Shown: piece by piece, positions 16,594 to 24,306 of the stretch
Position numbering within the stretch: the stretch's first letter is position 1
Layout of the letters: each line of letters opens with the position of its first letter
From: Deinococcus marmoris
GTDB taxonomy: Bacteria; Deinococcota; Deinococci; Deinococcales; Deinococcaceae
Direction of reading: 5' to 3'
Length of the DNA stretch: 24,306 bases
Assembly (NCBI RefSeq): GCF_001949125.1
Contig: NZ_MSTI01000031.1
Location: forward strand, 1-24,306
Translations under genes and position numbers: made by a program
Notes under the pieces: generated by a model
Database searches by the model: none
What the model saw: the letters and a program-made list of their open reading frames with translations, nothing else
Told to the model about the DNA's origin: nothing

Positions 16594-19500
16594 CTATCTC
16601 CCCCCGATCCGGTACGTCACCCCGAATCTGACCCTGGTGCTGACGTCCGCGTTCGTCACCCCGATGCTCAGGTTGGTGCGCGGATTGATGTTGTACCCGG
16701 CGCTGAAGCTGGGGCGCAGGCTGCCCAGGTCCAGCCCGGTCAGGGGCGTGCTGACCCGGAAGGTAAAGCGGTCGTCCGGTGTGCTGTAGGTGGCGTCCAG
16801 CAGGCCCTTGCCCGCCAGATCCACCTGATATTGCAGGTACAGGTCGCGGGTCAGGTACGAACCCAGCGTCAGGGTCGCGTTCACGCTGCCGTCCACGCCG
16901 TTCAGGTTGGGGGTCAGGCGGAACACGTCCAGGCCGAACGCCCGGGCCAGTGTGCGCTCCAGCTCGCCCAGCACGAACACGTTCAGGGCGGTCTGCACGG
17001 CACTGGCCCCCAGCGCGCCGATGTTGCCGGGCAGCGCGGTCAGGTTGGGTACGCCCGTAGCAACCAGGGCGTACAGTTCCGGCTCGGTGTACCCCTGCCC
17101 GGTGTCGGGATCGTTGCAGGCCACGCTCTGGGCGGTGCAGCTCAGGGTGGTGGTCAGGTTCAGGGCCGGCTGACCGTCAGCGCGGGCCGCGAATTCGCCG
17201 CTCAGATTCAGGGTCACGGGCACGCGCTGGCGGGTGGTCACGGCCAGCACCTGTCCGGTGGCCGTGATGTTGAAGGCGGGCAGCAGGCTGTCTCCGGCGA
17301 AGGTCACGCGGCTGTCGCCCAGTGTGAATTCGTTCTCGCGCAGGTAGATGAAGCCGCGTTCGGAGCGCACGCTGCCGCTGATGCGGGGCCGCGCGCCGCT
17401 GCCGGACAGGGTCAGGCCCGCCGTGCTGAACTCGGCGCGCGCCAGGCTCTCGTCCACCCGGATGCCGCCAGGGGCGCGGATGGGAATGTCTTCAAAGACC
17501 ACCCGTTCCAGAAAGGGCCGCGCGGGTCTGGGGGCCGCCTCGCCCGTGTTCGTCGCCGGGGCGGGGAAGGTGGAGTAGACCTCGGGCAGTGGGCTGACAT
17601 AGTTGTCGGTGGTGCGCCCTGTGCTGGAGTTCGGGCCACTTTCCGCACTGTTGACAGCCTGTCCGTTGGATTTGCCCGGCGTGGGAATGGCCGCCCTGGC
17701 ATCGGCGCGGCCCAGGGTCAGGCGCAGGAAGTCCGCCGCGCCGCTGACACGGATCAATGTGCCGTCGTCTACGGCGCGCAGATCGGCGTTCAGGGCGCTG
17801 TCGCGGGCGAAGATCACCGACAGCGGCAGGTTGTAGTTGCGTGCGGCCAGGGTCAGATCGATTGTGGGCGAGACCTGCCCACTCAGCCGCAGGTTGCCCG
17901 CCCCGGTGGCCGCATTGGTGCTGCGGCTCTGGGCGTCCAGCGTGAACGTCTCGCCGTCCTGTGCCAGCACCACCGTGCTGTTCGGCAGCGCCCCCAGACC
18001 CTGCGGCGCCAGCAGGCCGCTAAAGCCCACCCGCGTGCTGCTCAGCTTGCCCAGCGTGAGCTGTCCCGTGACGTCGAGTTTTCCGTTGGCTCCCAGCGCG
18101 CCGCCCGTCAGGACTGTGCCGCTCGCCGTGAACGCGCCGCTGTCGGGCAGGTCGCCTGTGAAGTTGGGAATCTCCAGGCTCAGGCCCGCCACGCTGCCGC
18201 TGACGTTCTGCACCCGCAGCAGCCCGCGTGGGCGGTCATAGGTGCCCGCCGCGCTGAGGGTCAGGCTGCCGCGCAGGCTGGGGTCCAGCTCGCTCAGGCC
18301 GGGAATCAGGCGCAGCACCGGGGTAAAGGTGGTGTTGGTGAAGCGGGCATTCACGTCCACCTTCTCTCTGGTGTATTGCCCGCGCACGTCCCAGGTGCCC
18401 GCCCCGGTGAGCTGCACGTTCAGGCCGCGCAGTTCCCCCGCCGCGTATTCCAGTGTGCCGGTGCCGGTCAGGGTCTCGGTGGAGGCGGCCTCACCCGTGT
18501 TGCTGGGACTTGGGCTGCTGGGACTGGGGCCGCTGGTGGCGCTGACCCGGATGCGCTCGGCCACCACGCTGAGGCTGCCGGAGGGCGGATCGGCCAGCGG
18601 GAAGCGGAAGCGGGCCACCCCGGTCACGACGCCCTCGCCGGGGGCTGCCCCGGTAAAGGCCGCCACCAGCGCGCCCACCGGTAGCGCCCGCAGGCTGCCC
18701 TGCCCGAAGACCTCGCCGCCGTTCAGGCCCGCCGTGAAATCCGACTGGCCCAGGAAGCCCCGGATGCGCCAGCTTCCCCCGGCCAGCGTGCCTTCCAACC
18801 GGGCGGGCAGCGTTTTGGACCCCACCATCAGGCCCTCCGAGCGTAGGACGAAGGTGCCGCCGCCGTCCTGCAAGTTGGCGTTGCCGCTCAGACGTCCCGA
18901 CAGATCGGGGGCGATCTTCAGGTTGCTGACCTCCAGATCGTCCAGCACGGCCTTAACGCTGTAGCCCTCGCCGGTGGGTTGCAGCGCCAGTGCGCCCAGT
19001 GGAGTCTGTGGCAGCAGATCGGCGATGCCGCCGGAGGCGTCCACGCTGACCCCGCCCACCTCGTTGCGGGCGGTCAGGGTGGCCCCGAAACTCTGGCCCA
19101 ACAGATTGACCTCGCCGTCCACCGTGAGCTTCTGATTCGCCACGTCCACCGGATAGGTTTTGACGCCCAGCAGCCCAGTCAGGCCGCCGCTGTCCAGTCC
19201 CACATTCACGTTCAGCGTGCCGCCCGCCTGCTTCAGGCTGCCGCTGAGGCGTCCGGTCCAGTTCTTCTCGCCCTGCAAGGCATTGAGTTGCAGCGTGCCG
19301 GAGGGCAGCGTCACCTGCGCCGCCACGCCTGTACGCCCGCCGCGCAGGGTCACGTTTGCGCTGGCCTCGCCGGACAGTTGCAGCCCCAGGTACGGAATCT
19401 CGGCGGGCGAGGTGAAGTTCGTGACCTTCAGCGCCACCTGCCCGTTCTGCGTGTCGGTGTTCAGCGTGCCGCTGGCGGTCAGTACGCCGTTGAGGTTGGG

Positions 19501-22500
19501 AATGCCCAGCCTTGCCAGTTGCAGCCCCGGCAGATTGGTGGCGAGTTGCCCACCCCTGAAGCTCAGGGAGCCGTCGCGCTCGCCGTCGCTGACGCGCAGA
19601 TCGGCCCCTTCCAGCGTGGCCGTGCCACTGGCCCGCCACTCGCCCCGCCGCACGCTCAGGAGGACATTGGGATCAGCCAACTGGCCGCTGGGGGTGACGC
19701 TCAGGCTCAGTTCGGGACGGGTCAGACTGGCTGCGCCGTTCCAGCGCCATTCGCCTTTTGCGTCAGGGCGCACGCCCACCGCGCCATTGGCCGTCGCGCC
19801 GGGGCCGTCCACCAGCCGCACCTGCACGCCGCTCTGTGACGCCACGATGCGCGCCCCCGCCCCCAGCAGGCCCGCCGTGCCCTGTACTAGCGGGTGCGCC
19901 AGTGGCCCGGACAGGCCCAGCACTGCCGGAGCGGTCAGCACGTCGCCGCTGCCGCCTAGGGAGGGACCGCCCGTCACGCGCACGCCCCCGTGCCAGCCCG
20001 TGAACGGATCGGCACGCAGGTCCACTGCTGCCGCCAGTTTCTGCGGCCCGCTCAGGTTGCCCGCCAGCGACAGTGACCGGGCACGGTAGAGGGCTTTCAG
20101 GTTGCCGCTCAGGGTTCCGCTGGCGCTCAGGTTCAGGTTTGCCGCCCCGTCCAGGCCCGCCGTGCCGCTGGCGCGGAGGATGCTGCCCGCCGCGTTCAGA
20201 CGCAGGCCATTCAGGGTCACCTTGCCGCTGTCCAGCGTTGCCACCGTCCCGCTCGCCTGATTCAGCGTTCCCGTCAGCGCATTCAGGGTGCCGCCCAGCC
20301 GCCCTGTCGTACCTGCCAGCGTCACCCCGTAGGCGGAAGCATTGCGCGAGGTCACGGTGGCCGCGAGCATCGGAGCACTTAGCGTCCCGGCCAGTGTGGC
20401 GGCGACACTCAGTTGCCCGCTGCCGCCCACCAAGGGCAGAGGCGTCAGGTTCAGGCTGCCGCTGAGGCTGGGAATGAAGCCCTGACCCTTCTGAAGCCTG
20501 ACTGAACCGCCGCCCAGCTCGCCGCCGTCCAGCACATAGGAGCCGCGTCCATCAGCGTTCAGCGCGAGTGGTTCTTTCAACCCAGCCAGCGTCGCTTCCA
20601 CGGTTCCGGCCAGTTGGGGCCAGACGCCATTCAGATTCACCTTCGCGGTGTTGCCGCCGCTCTGGACCGTGCCATACAGCTTCGCCCGCACGGTGCCCGC
20701 ACCCAGATTCAGGTCCTGCGCGTCGGCGTAGAGGGTGCCGCCCGCCGCGCCGAGAAGATTGACGCGGGCCAGTGCGCGGGGATCGCGCACCCGCCCGGAG
20801 AGGGTGGCCAGCGCGTCGAAAGCGTCGGTTCTGGCCGTGACCGAACCTTCCAGCGCCGGATTGTCCACCGCGCCGCGTAGGGTCACATCTGCGCCCACGC
20901 TGCCGCCGTTCAAAACCGGGGTGTTCAGGAACGAGGTACCCAGACCGCGCACAGTCACGCGCACGCCGTCTGGCAACTGCCCGTCTGCCTTCAGGACGCC
21001 GCCGCGCAGGCTGCCGCTCAGGGCGGTGCGGAGTTCATCGGTCCCGCCCGCCCGCCAGCGGTAACTCGCACTGCCGTACAGGCTGAACGGCCCGGCCTGT
21101 TGCTGCTGGCCTTTCAGTGCCAGATTCTGCACGCTTACCACTTGAGGCCCGTCCGCCAGCGTGCCCGTCGCCTCAAGGCGGCCCGCGAAGGTCAGGGCGT
21201 CCACATCCAGCCCACGCGGCAGCAGGCGGGCCAGCCGCAGGGTGTCGGCTTTCAGGCTGGCCGTGTAACGCCCGTCTACCAGCGTGCCGCCCCCCGCCAC
21301 TTTCGCTCCATTCAGGCGCACGCTGAGATCCCCGGCGCGGTAGGAGGCTCCCAGATCGCCCGTCAGCTCATTGCCGCTGTCTGCCAGTTTCCCGGCGAAG
21401 GCGGCCTCGGGAGCGGTCCACGACGCGCCGCCCACCTTCACGGTTCCGCTGACACGCAGTTGCTCCGGGCGGCTCCACAGCACCCCCACGTCGAAGGCCA
21501 GCAGGTCCAGCGTGCCCCCTGGCTTGAAGGCCAGATCGGCGGGCAGGCTACCCGTCAGACGGGCCTGGGTGTTGCCCGTTCCCACGAGTGCGGCCACTTT
21601 CAAAGCCCCGTTGCCGTCCAGCACGGCGTCCAGTGGTCCACCTGGAATATCGCCCGCCACGCGCAGGGTGCCGCTCCAGCCGCTGCGGGCGTTCCAGCCG
21701 GGGGTGCCGTTCAGGCGCACATTGATGGGCGCGTCGGGGCCGCCTCCCACATAAGCGGCGTTGACGGTCAGAGCGGCGTCGGCCAGGCCGCCCAGCGCGT
21801 TCGTCCCCAGTTGGCCGCGCAGGGTTCCGGCCAGCTTCTTGCCGCTCAGGCCCACCTTCCAGTCCTGGCCCAGCAGCCGGGCAGTCAGGCGCGTTCCCTG
21901 GGCCTGGAGGCCGGCAATGCCCCCCGCCAGTACGCCCTGCACATTCACGTCGGGCTTGCTGTACGCGCCCGTGACCCGTGCCGTGTAGTTGCCCGGCAGC
22001 AGATCGGTCACATTGGCTTTCGCGCTCAGCTTCAGCTCTGGAAAGACGGGTCCGCTGGCCCGCACGGTTCCCTGCGGCAGCGTGGCCGTGGCCCCTTGCA
22101 GGCGCAGCACACCGTCACGGTAGGAGACAGGAGCCTTGAACTTCACGCCCGCCCCAGTTCCAATAACCCCAGTTCCAATAAACAGTGTGCCTACTGTGTC
22201 CAGTCGCAGATCGGCCAGCGTGCCGCCCACCGTCGCCGTGACATTGCCCGCCGTTTCGGAGAGCAGCACGGTCCCCAGATCGGGAACGCTGATGCTGCCT
22301 GCCGCCTTCCACGCCGCGAGTCCATTTCCTGCACCCTGATCGACTGTCAGATTCAGCGCCGCCCCTGCCACCGTGCCGCCGAGCTGGACGCTGGCCGCGT
22401 CCTTCGTCAACCCAGTCGCCGTCGCGGTCAGGTCCACCGCACGCTCGGCGTACTGGCCCGCCGCCTGCAAGGTCAGCGTATTTTCCGCGTTGCCGCGCAG

Positions 22501-24306
22501 GGTGGCGTTCAGGCCGTCCAGCGTCAGCCGCGCGTCGGCCTGCGGGTACAGCAGCCCGCGCACGCCCACGTTCAGGCCCGCCAGATTGCTGTTCAGGTTC
22601 GCGCCCAGTTGCCCCTTCGCCAGCGAAACGCTGCCCGCCGCGCGCTGGCCCGCTGCCCGCAGATTCACGCGCGCCTGCCCGCTGGCCTGCGCGAAGTCCA
22701 GCCCAGGCACGCTCAGATCGAGGCTGGCCCGGCCTGTCAGGTCTGCCAGTTGACCGCTCAGCACCGGCCCCAGTGCGCGGGCGTCCAGCGTGGCCCCCTG
22801 GATGCTCAGGTCCCGCCCGTTGTAGGCGAAAGGCAGCCGCGCCCACGGATGCCGCAGCGTGCCGGACGCGCTCAGGGTGTCCTTCCAGTTCACGCGGGCA
22901 CTCAGATCCAGAGGCCGATCCAGATACCGCGTGCCCGTGCTGGTCAGCGTGGCTCCTGTGGCTGTCAGTTGTGCAGTCAGACGGCCCGGCACCACCGCCG
23001 CCCGCAGGTTTTCAGGCAGCAGGGGCAGGGCGGGAGAGAGACTGGCCGTGACTGCGCCGCCCACCTTCGGCAGCACCTCCACCCGGCCCGTCAACGGCCC
23101 GAACGGCAGTGCCGCCAGGGTCTGGCCCGCGCCCAGCAGCTTGACCGTACCGGGGGTGCCGGACAGCGCATATTTCGCCTGCAAACTGCCGCTCCACTGG
23201 CCGCCCGCATACGTCAGCCCGCCCACCGTCGCCCGCGCCCCGGTCAGTGAAGCCGTTAGCGGAAAGCTTTGCGCCGGAACGCTCAGGGTCAGCGGTGACG
23301 TGCCGAAGCGCTGCGCCTTCACCTTGACCGTGCCCCGCAGATCGGCCACGCCGCCCCCCGCCGTGGCGGTGAAATACGGCCCGCTGACATTCAGCTTCAG
23401 ATCATCCACCGTCGCCGGAAGGGTCAGACGTCCGGTTGCGCTGACTGCCTGTCCGGCGATCTCGCCCCTCGCGCTGATGCGTCCGTTCTGTGCGTTGACA
23501 GTGAAGGGTCCGGCCTGCAAGGTGCCGCTCAGGACGCCGCCGCGTGCGTTCAGATCGCCCACCAGCTTCTGCCCTGCCAGCGTCAGCCCGCGCGCCTGCA
23601 CATCGAAGTCCGAGAAGCCGCGCAGGTCCACGGTGGCCGCGCCGCCCCCGGCGTCCCGCACGTTGATTCGTCCGCGTGGCTCGGTGCCGCGCCCGGTGAC
23701 GTTGCCCTCCACGAACAGCCCGCCCGCGATGGGGCCGCGCACCTGCACGTCGTATCTCCCTTCTGGCAGTGAGGCGGTGCCGCGTGCGCTGAGGCCCTCG
23801 CGGTCCGTCAGCAGCACGTTCAGATCGCTCCAGGGGCCGCTGAGGGCCACCGTGTACTGGTCCAGTTGCCCGCGTGCGTCCACCGCGCCCCGGAAGGTGT
23901 TGTTCGGTCCTGGCCCCCAGGTGGCGCGGCCCTGCACGCTCCCCTCCTGCCCGAAGGCGGTCAGCGGCTGCGCTCCGGTCACGCGGGCCAGCCCGGTTGC
24001 GCCGTCGTAGGTGACGTTGAGATCGCCCCAGGTGCCGCTCACAGCCAGCTTTGGCGTCAGCGTTCCGGTCAGGTCCACCGCCTGCGCGGGCAGGGTCACG
24101 CCGCTGAACGACAGTTCGCCGCTGCGGCCCGTGACCCGCGCCTGCAACGCGTTATAGGGGCCATTCACCGCCGCGTTCAGGGTCTGTCCCTGGGCTGACA
24201 CGGTGCCGCTGACCCCTACCTGCGGGTAGATCTGACCGCTGACGCGGGCGGTGGCCTCCGCGTATTTGGCCTGGAGGTCTGCCAGCACGTTCCCATCACG
24301 GCGGGG
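16594..24306 (-). CDS. tamB: TamB-type giant envelope protein (5' end outside window)
   Basis: The frame is open from the window edge (24306) to the TAG at 16594-16596, giving about 2570 residues without an initiation site; the GTG near 24286 is internal. TamB/AsmA-like proteins form long hydrophobic beta grooves spanning the periplasm and are implicated in lipid transport to, and protein assembly in, the outer membrane. Nearly the whole sequence is Gly/Leu/Thr-rich beta repeats of the style GxLxxLxGxxxLxAxG. The last 450 or so residues form the conserved TamB (DUF490) C-terminal domain, ending GVTYRIGGR. Two low-complexity linkers interrupt the repeats (about 17500-17690 and 18465-18545). 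Such a protein fits the two-membrane envelope of Deinococcus. An Omp85-type partner gene would be expected nearby, outside this window. A long open frame on the opposite strand (16576-18684) is a GC-rich shadow. Confidence 0.92.
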   Translation of the reverse strand, partial: PRRDGNVLADLQAKYAEATARVSGQIYPQVGVSGTVSAQGQTLNAAVNGPYNALQARVTGRSGELSFSGVTLPAQAVDLTGTLTPKLAVSGTWGDLNVTYDGATGLARVTGAQPLTAFGQEGSVQGRATWGPGPNNTFRGAVDARGQLDQYTVALSGPWSDLNVLLTDREGLSARGTASLPEGRYDVQVRGPIAGGLFVEGNVTGRGTEPRGRINVRDAGGGAATVDLRGFSDFDVQARGLTLAGQKLVGDLNARGGVLSGTLQAGPFTVNAQNGRISARGEIAGQAVSATGRLTLPATVDDLKLNVSGPYFTATAGGGVADLRGTVKVKAQRFGTSPLTLSVPAQSFPLTASLTGARATVGGLTYAGGQWSGSLQAKYALSGTPGTVKLLGAGQTLAALPFGPLTGRVEVLPKVGGAVTASLSPALPLLPENLRAAVVPGRLTAQLTATGATLTSTGTRYLDRPLDLSARVNWKDTLSASGTLRHPWARLPFAYNGRDLSIQGATLDARALGPVLSGQLADLTGRASLDLSVPGLDFAQASGQARVNLRAAGQRAAGSVSLAKGQLGANLNSNLAGLNVGVRGLLYPQADARLTLDGLNATLRGNAENTLTLQAAGQYAERAVDLTATATGLTKDAASVQLGGTVAGAALNLTVDQGAGNGLAAWKAAGSISVPDLGTVLLSETAGNVTATVGGTLADLRLDTVGTLFIGTGVIGTGAGVKFKAPVSYRDGVLRLQGATATLPQGTVRASGPVFPELKLSAKANVTDLLPGNYTARVTGAYSKPDVNVQGVLAGGIAGLQAQGTRLTARLLGQDWKVGLSGKKLAGTLRGQLGTNALGGLADAALTVNAAYVGGGPDAPINVRLNGTPGWNARSGWSGTLRVAGDIPGGPLDAVLDGNGALKVAALVGTGNTQARLTGSLPADLAFKPGGTLDLLAFDVGVLWSRPEQLRVSGTVKVGGASWTAPEAAFAGKLADSGNELTGDLGASYRAGDLSVRLNGAKVAGGGTLVDGRYTASLKADTLRLARLLPRGLDVDALTFAGRLEATGTLADGPQVVSVQNLALKGQQQQAGPFSLYGSASYRWRAGGTDELRTALSGSLRGGVLKADGQLPDGVRVTVRGLGTSFLNTPVLNGGSVGADVTLRGAVDNPALEGSVTARTDAFDALATLSGRVRDPRALARVNLLGAAGGTLYADAQDLNLGAGTVRAKLYGTVQSGGNTAKVNLNGVWPQLAGTVEATLAGLKEPLALNADGRGSYVLDGGELGGGSVRLQKGQGFIPSLSGSLNLTPLPLVGGSGQLSVAATLAGTLSAPMLAATVTSRNASAYGVTLAGTTGRLGGTLNALTGTLNQASGTVATLDSGKVTLNGLRLNAAGSILRASGTAGLDGAANLNLSASGTLSGNLKALYRARSLSLAGNLSGPQKLAAAVDLRADPFTGWHGGVRVTGGPSLGGSGDVLTAPAVLGLSGPLAHPLVQGTAGLLGAGARIVASQSGVQVRLVDGPGATANGAVGVRPDAKGEWRWNGAASLTRPELSLSVTPSGQLADPNVLLSVRRGEWRASGTATLEGADLRVSDGERDGSLSFRGGQLATNLPGLQLARLGIPNLNGVLTASGTLNTDTQNGQVALKVTNFTSPAEIPYLGLQLSGEASANVTLRGGRTGVAAQVTLPSGTLQLNALQGEKNWTGRLSGSLKQAGGTLNVNVGLDSGGLTGLLGVKTYPVDVANQKLTVDGEVNLLGQSFGATLTARNEVGGVSVDASGGIADLLPQTPLGALALQPTGEGYSVKAVLDDLEVSNLKIAPDLSGRLSGNANLQDGGGTFVLRSEGLMVGSKTLPARLEGTLAGGSWRIRGFLGQSDFTAGLNGGEVFGQGSLRALPVGALVAAFTGAAPGEGVVTGVARFRFPLADPPSGSLSVVAERIRVSATSGPSPSSPSPSNTGEAASTETLTGTGTLEYAAGELRGLNVQLTGAGTWDVRGQYTREKVDVNARFTNTTFTPVLRLIPGLSELDPSLRGSLTLSAAGTYDRPRGLLRVQNVSGSVAGLSLEIPNFTGDLPDSGAFTASGTVLTGGALGANGKLDVTGQLTLGKLSSTRVGFSGLLAPQGLGALPNSTVVLAQDGETFTLDAQSRSTNAATGAGNLRLSGQVSPTIDLTLAARNYNLPLSVIFARDSALNADLRAVDDGTLIRVSGAADFLRLTLGRADARAAIPTPGKSNGQAVNSAESGPNSSTGRTTDNYVSPLPEVYSTFPAPATNTGEAAPRPARPFLERVVFEDIPIRAPGGIRVDESLARAEFSTAGLTLSGSGARPRISGSVRSERGFIYLRENEFTLGDSRVTFAGDSLLPAFNITATGQVLAVTTRQRVPVTLNLSGEFAARADGQPALNLTTTLSCTAQSVACNDPDTGQGYTEPELYALVATGVPNLTALPGNIGALGASAVQTALNVFVLGELERTLARAFGLDVFRLTPNLNGVDGSVNATLTLGSYLTRDLYLQYQVDLAGKGLLDATYSTPDDRFTFRVSTPLTGLDLGSLRPSFSAGYNINPRTNLSIGVTNADVSTRVRFGVTYRIGGR
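22152..22181. repeat. 15-bp tandem duplication inside tamB
   Basis: Two perfect adjacent copies of CCCCAGTTCCAATAA. The unit equals five codons, so the protein carries a repeated IGTG. It is more AT-rich than the surrounding gene. Confidence 0.85.

Noticed and set aside
16576..18684. A 702-codon open frame on the plus strand opposite tamB
   Set aside because: It is antisense to strongly supported tamB coding sequence, has Gln/Gly/His/Ala-rich composition typical of GC-rich shadow frames, and shows no domain. Similar long frames lie opposite clpA, the glucosidase gene and the ABC-F gene.

Overview
The window looks like a chromosomal segment of a Deinococcus-type bacterium (Deinococcota). The basis is high G+C coding sequence, a giant TamB-type envelope protein, a ClpS/ClpA pair, and a start-site signature seen at gene after gene: a TANNNT -10 hexamer only 6-7 nt before the start codon, i.e. 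leaderless transcription, which is established as common in Deinococcus. The genus is inferred from gene content and promoter style, not from a marker gene.

Layout. 1-795: 3' part of an IS66-type transposase, followed by about 20 codons that look like the tail of an interrupted gene. 890-2576: signal peptidase I and a patatin-like phospholipase, both on the minus strand. 2740-3492: a minimal Ser/Thr protein kinase on the plus strand, divergent from the phospholipase. 3571-7065, minus strand: a GH13 alpha-glucosidase, a LytR-CpsA-Psr protein and a small Thr/Asp-rich lipoprotein. 7281-9903, minus strand: clpS then clpA, the ClpAP adaptor and unfoldase. 9970-10127: a MITE-like intergenic element with 25-bp inverted ends. 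10213-13804, plus strand: an ABC-2 exporter operon (ATPase, two permeases, one unrecognised gene). 13891-16032: an ABC-F ATPase with an unusual C-terminal extension. 16069-16524: a small unrecognised beta-rich protein, closed by a strong terminator. 16594-24306, minus strand: most of a giant TamB homologue whose 5' end lies outside the window.

Functional themes. Cell-envelope and secretion functions dominate: signal peptidase, LCP protein, lipoprotein, ABC-2 exporter and TamB. Protein quality control (ClpS/ClpA), signalling (kinase), sugar use (GH13) and probable translation-factor activity (ABC-F) are also present.

The most interesting non-coding signal is a repeated leader module: four tandem 8-bp units (YTYWGACC) plus a 14-bp GC box (GCYCCGCCAGRGGC) ending 4 nt before the ATG of three genes: clpA and both ABC-2 permeases. 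At the two permeases it is part of a 111-bp block of identical length that also carries a 53-bp GC-rich palindromic segment. I see no phage, CRISPR array, tRNA or rRNA here. I cannot claim a wholly new multigene system; the leader module and the ABC-F extension are the best leads.
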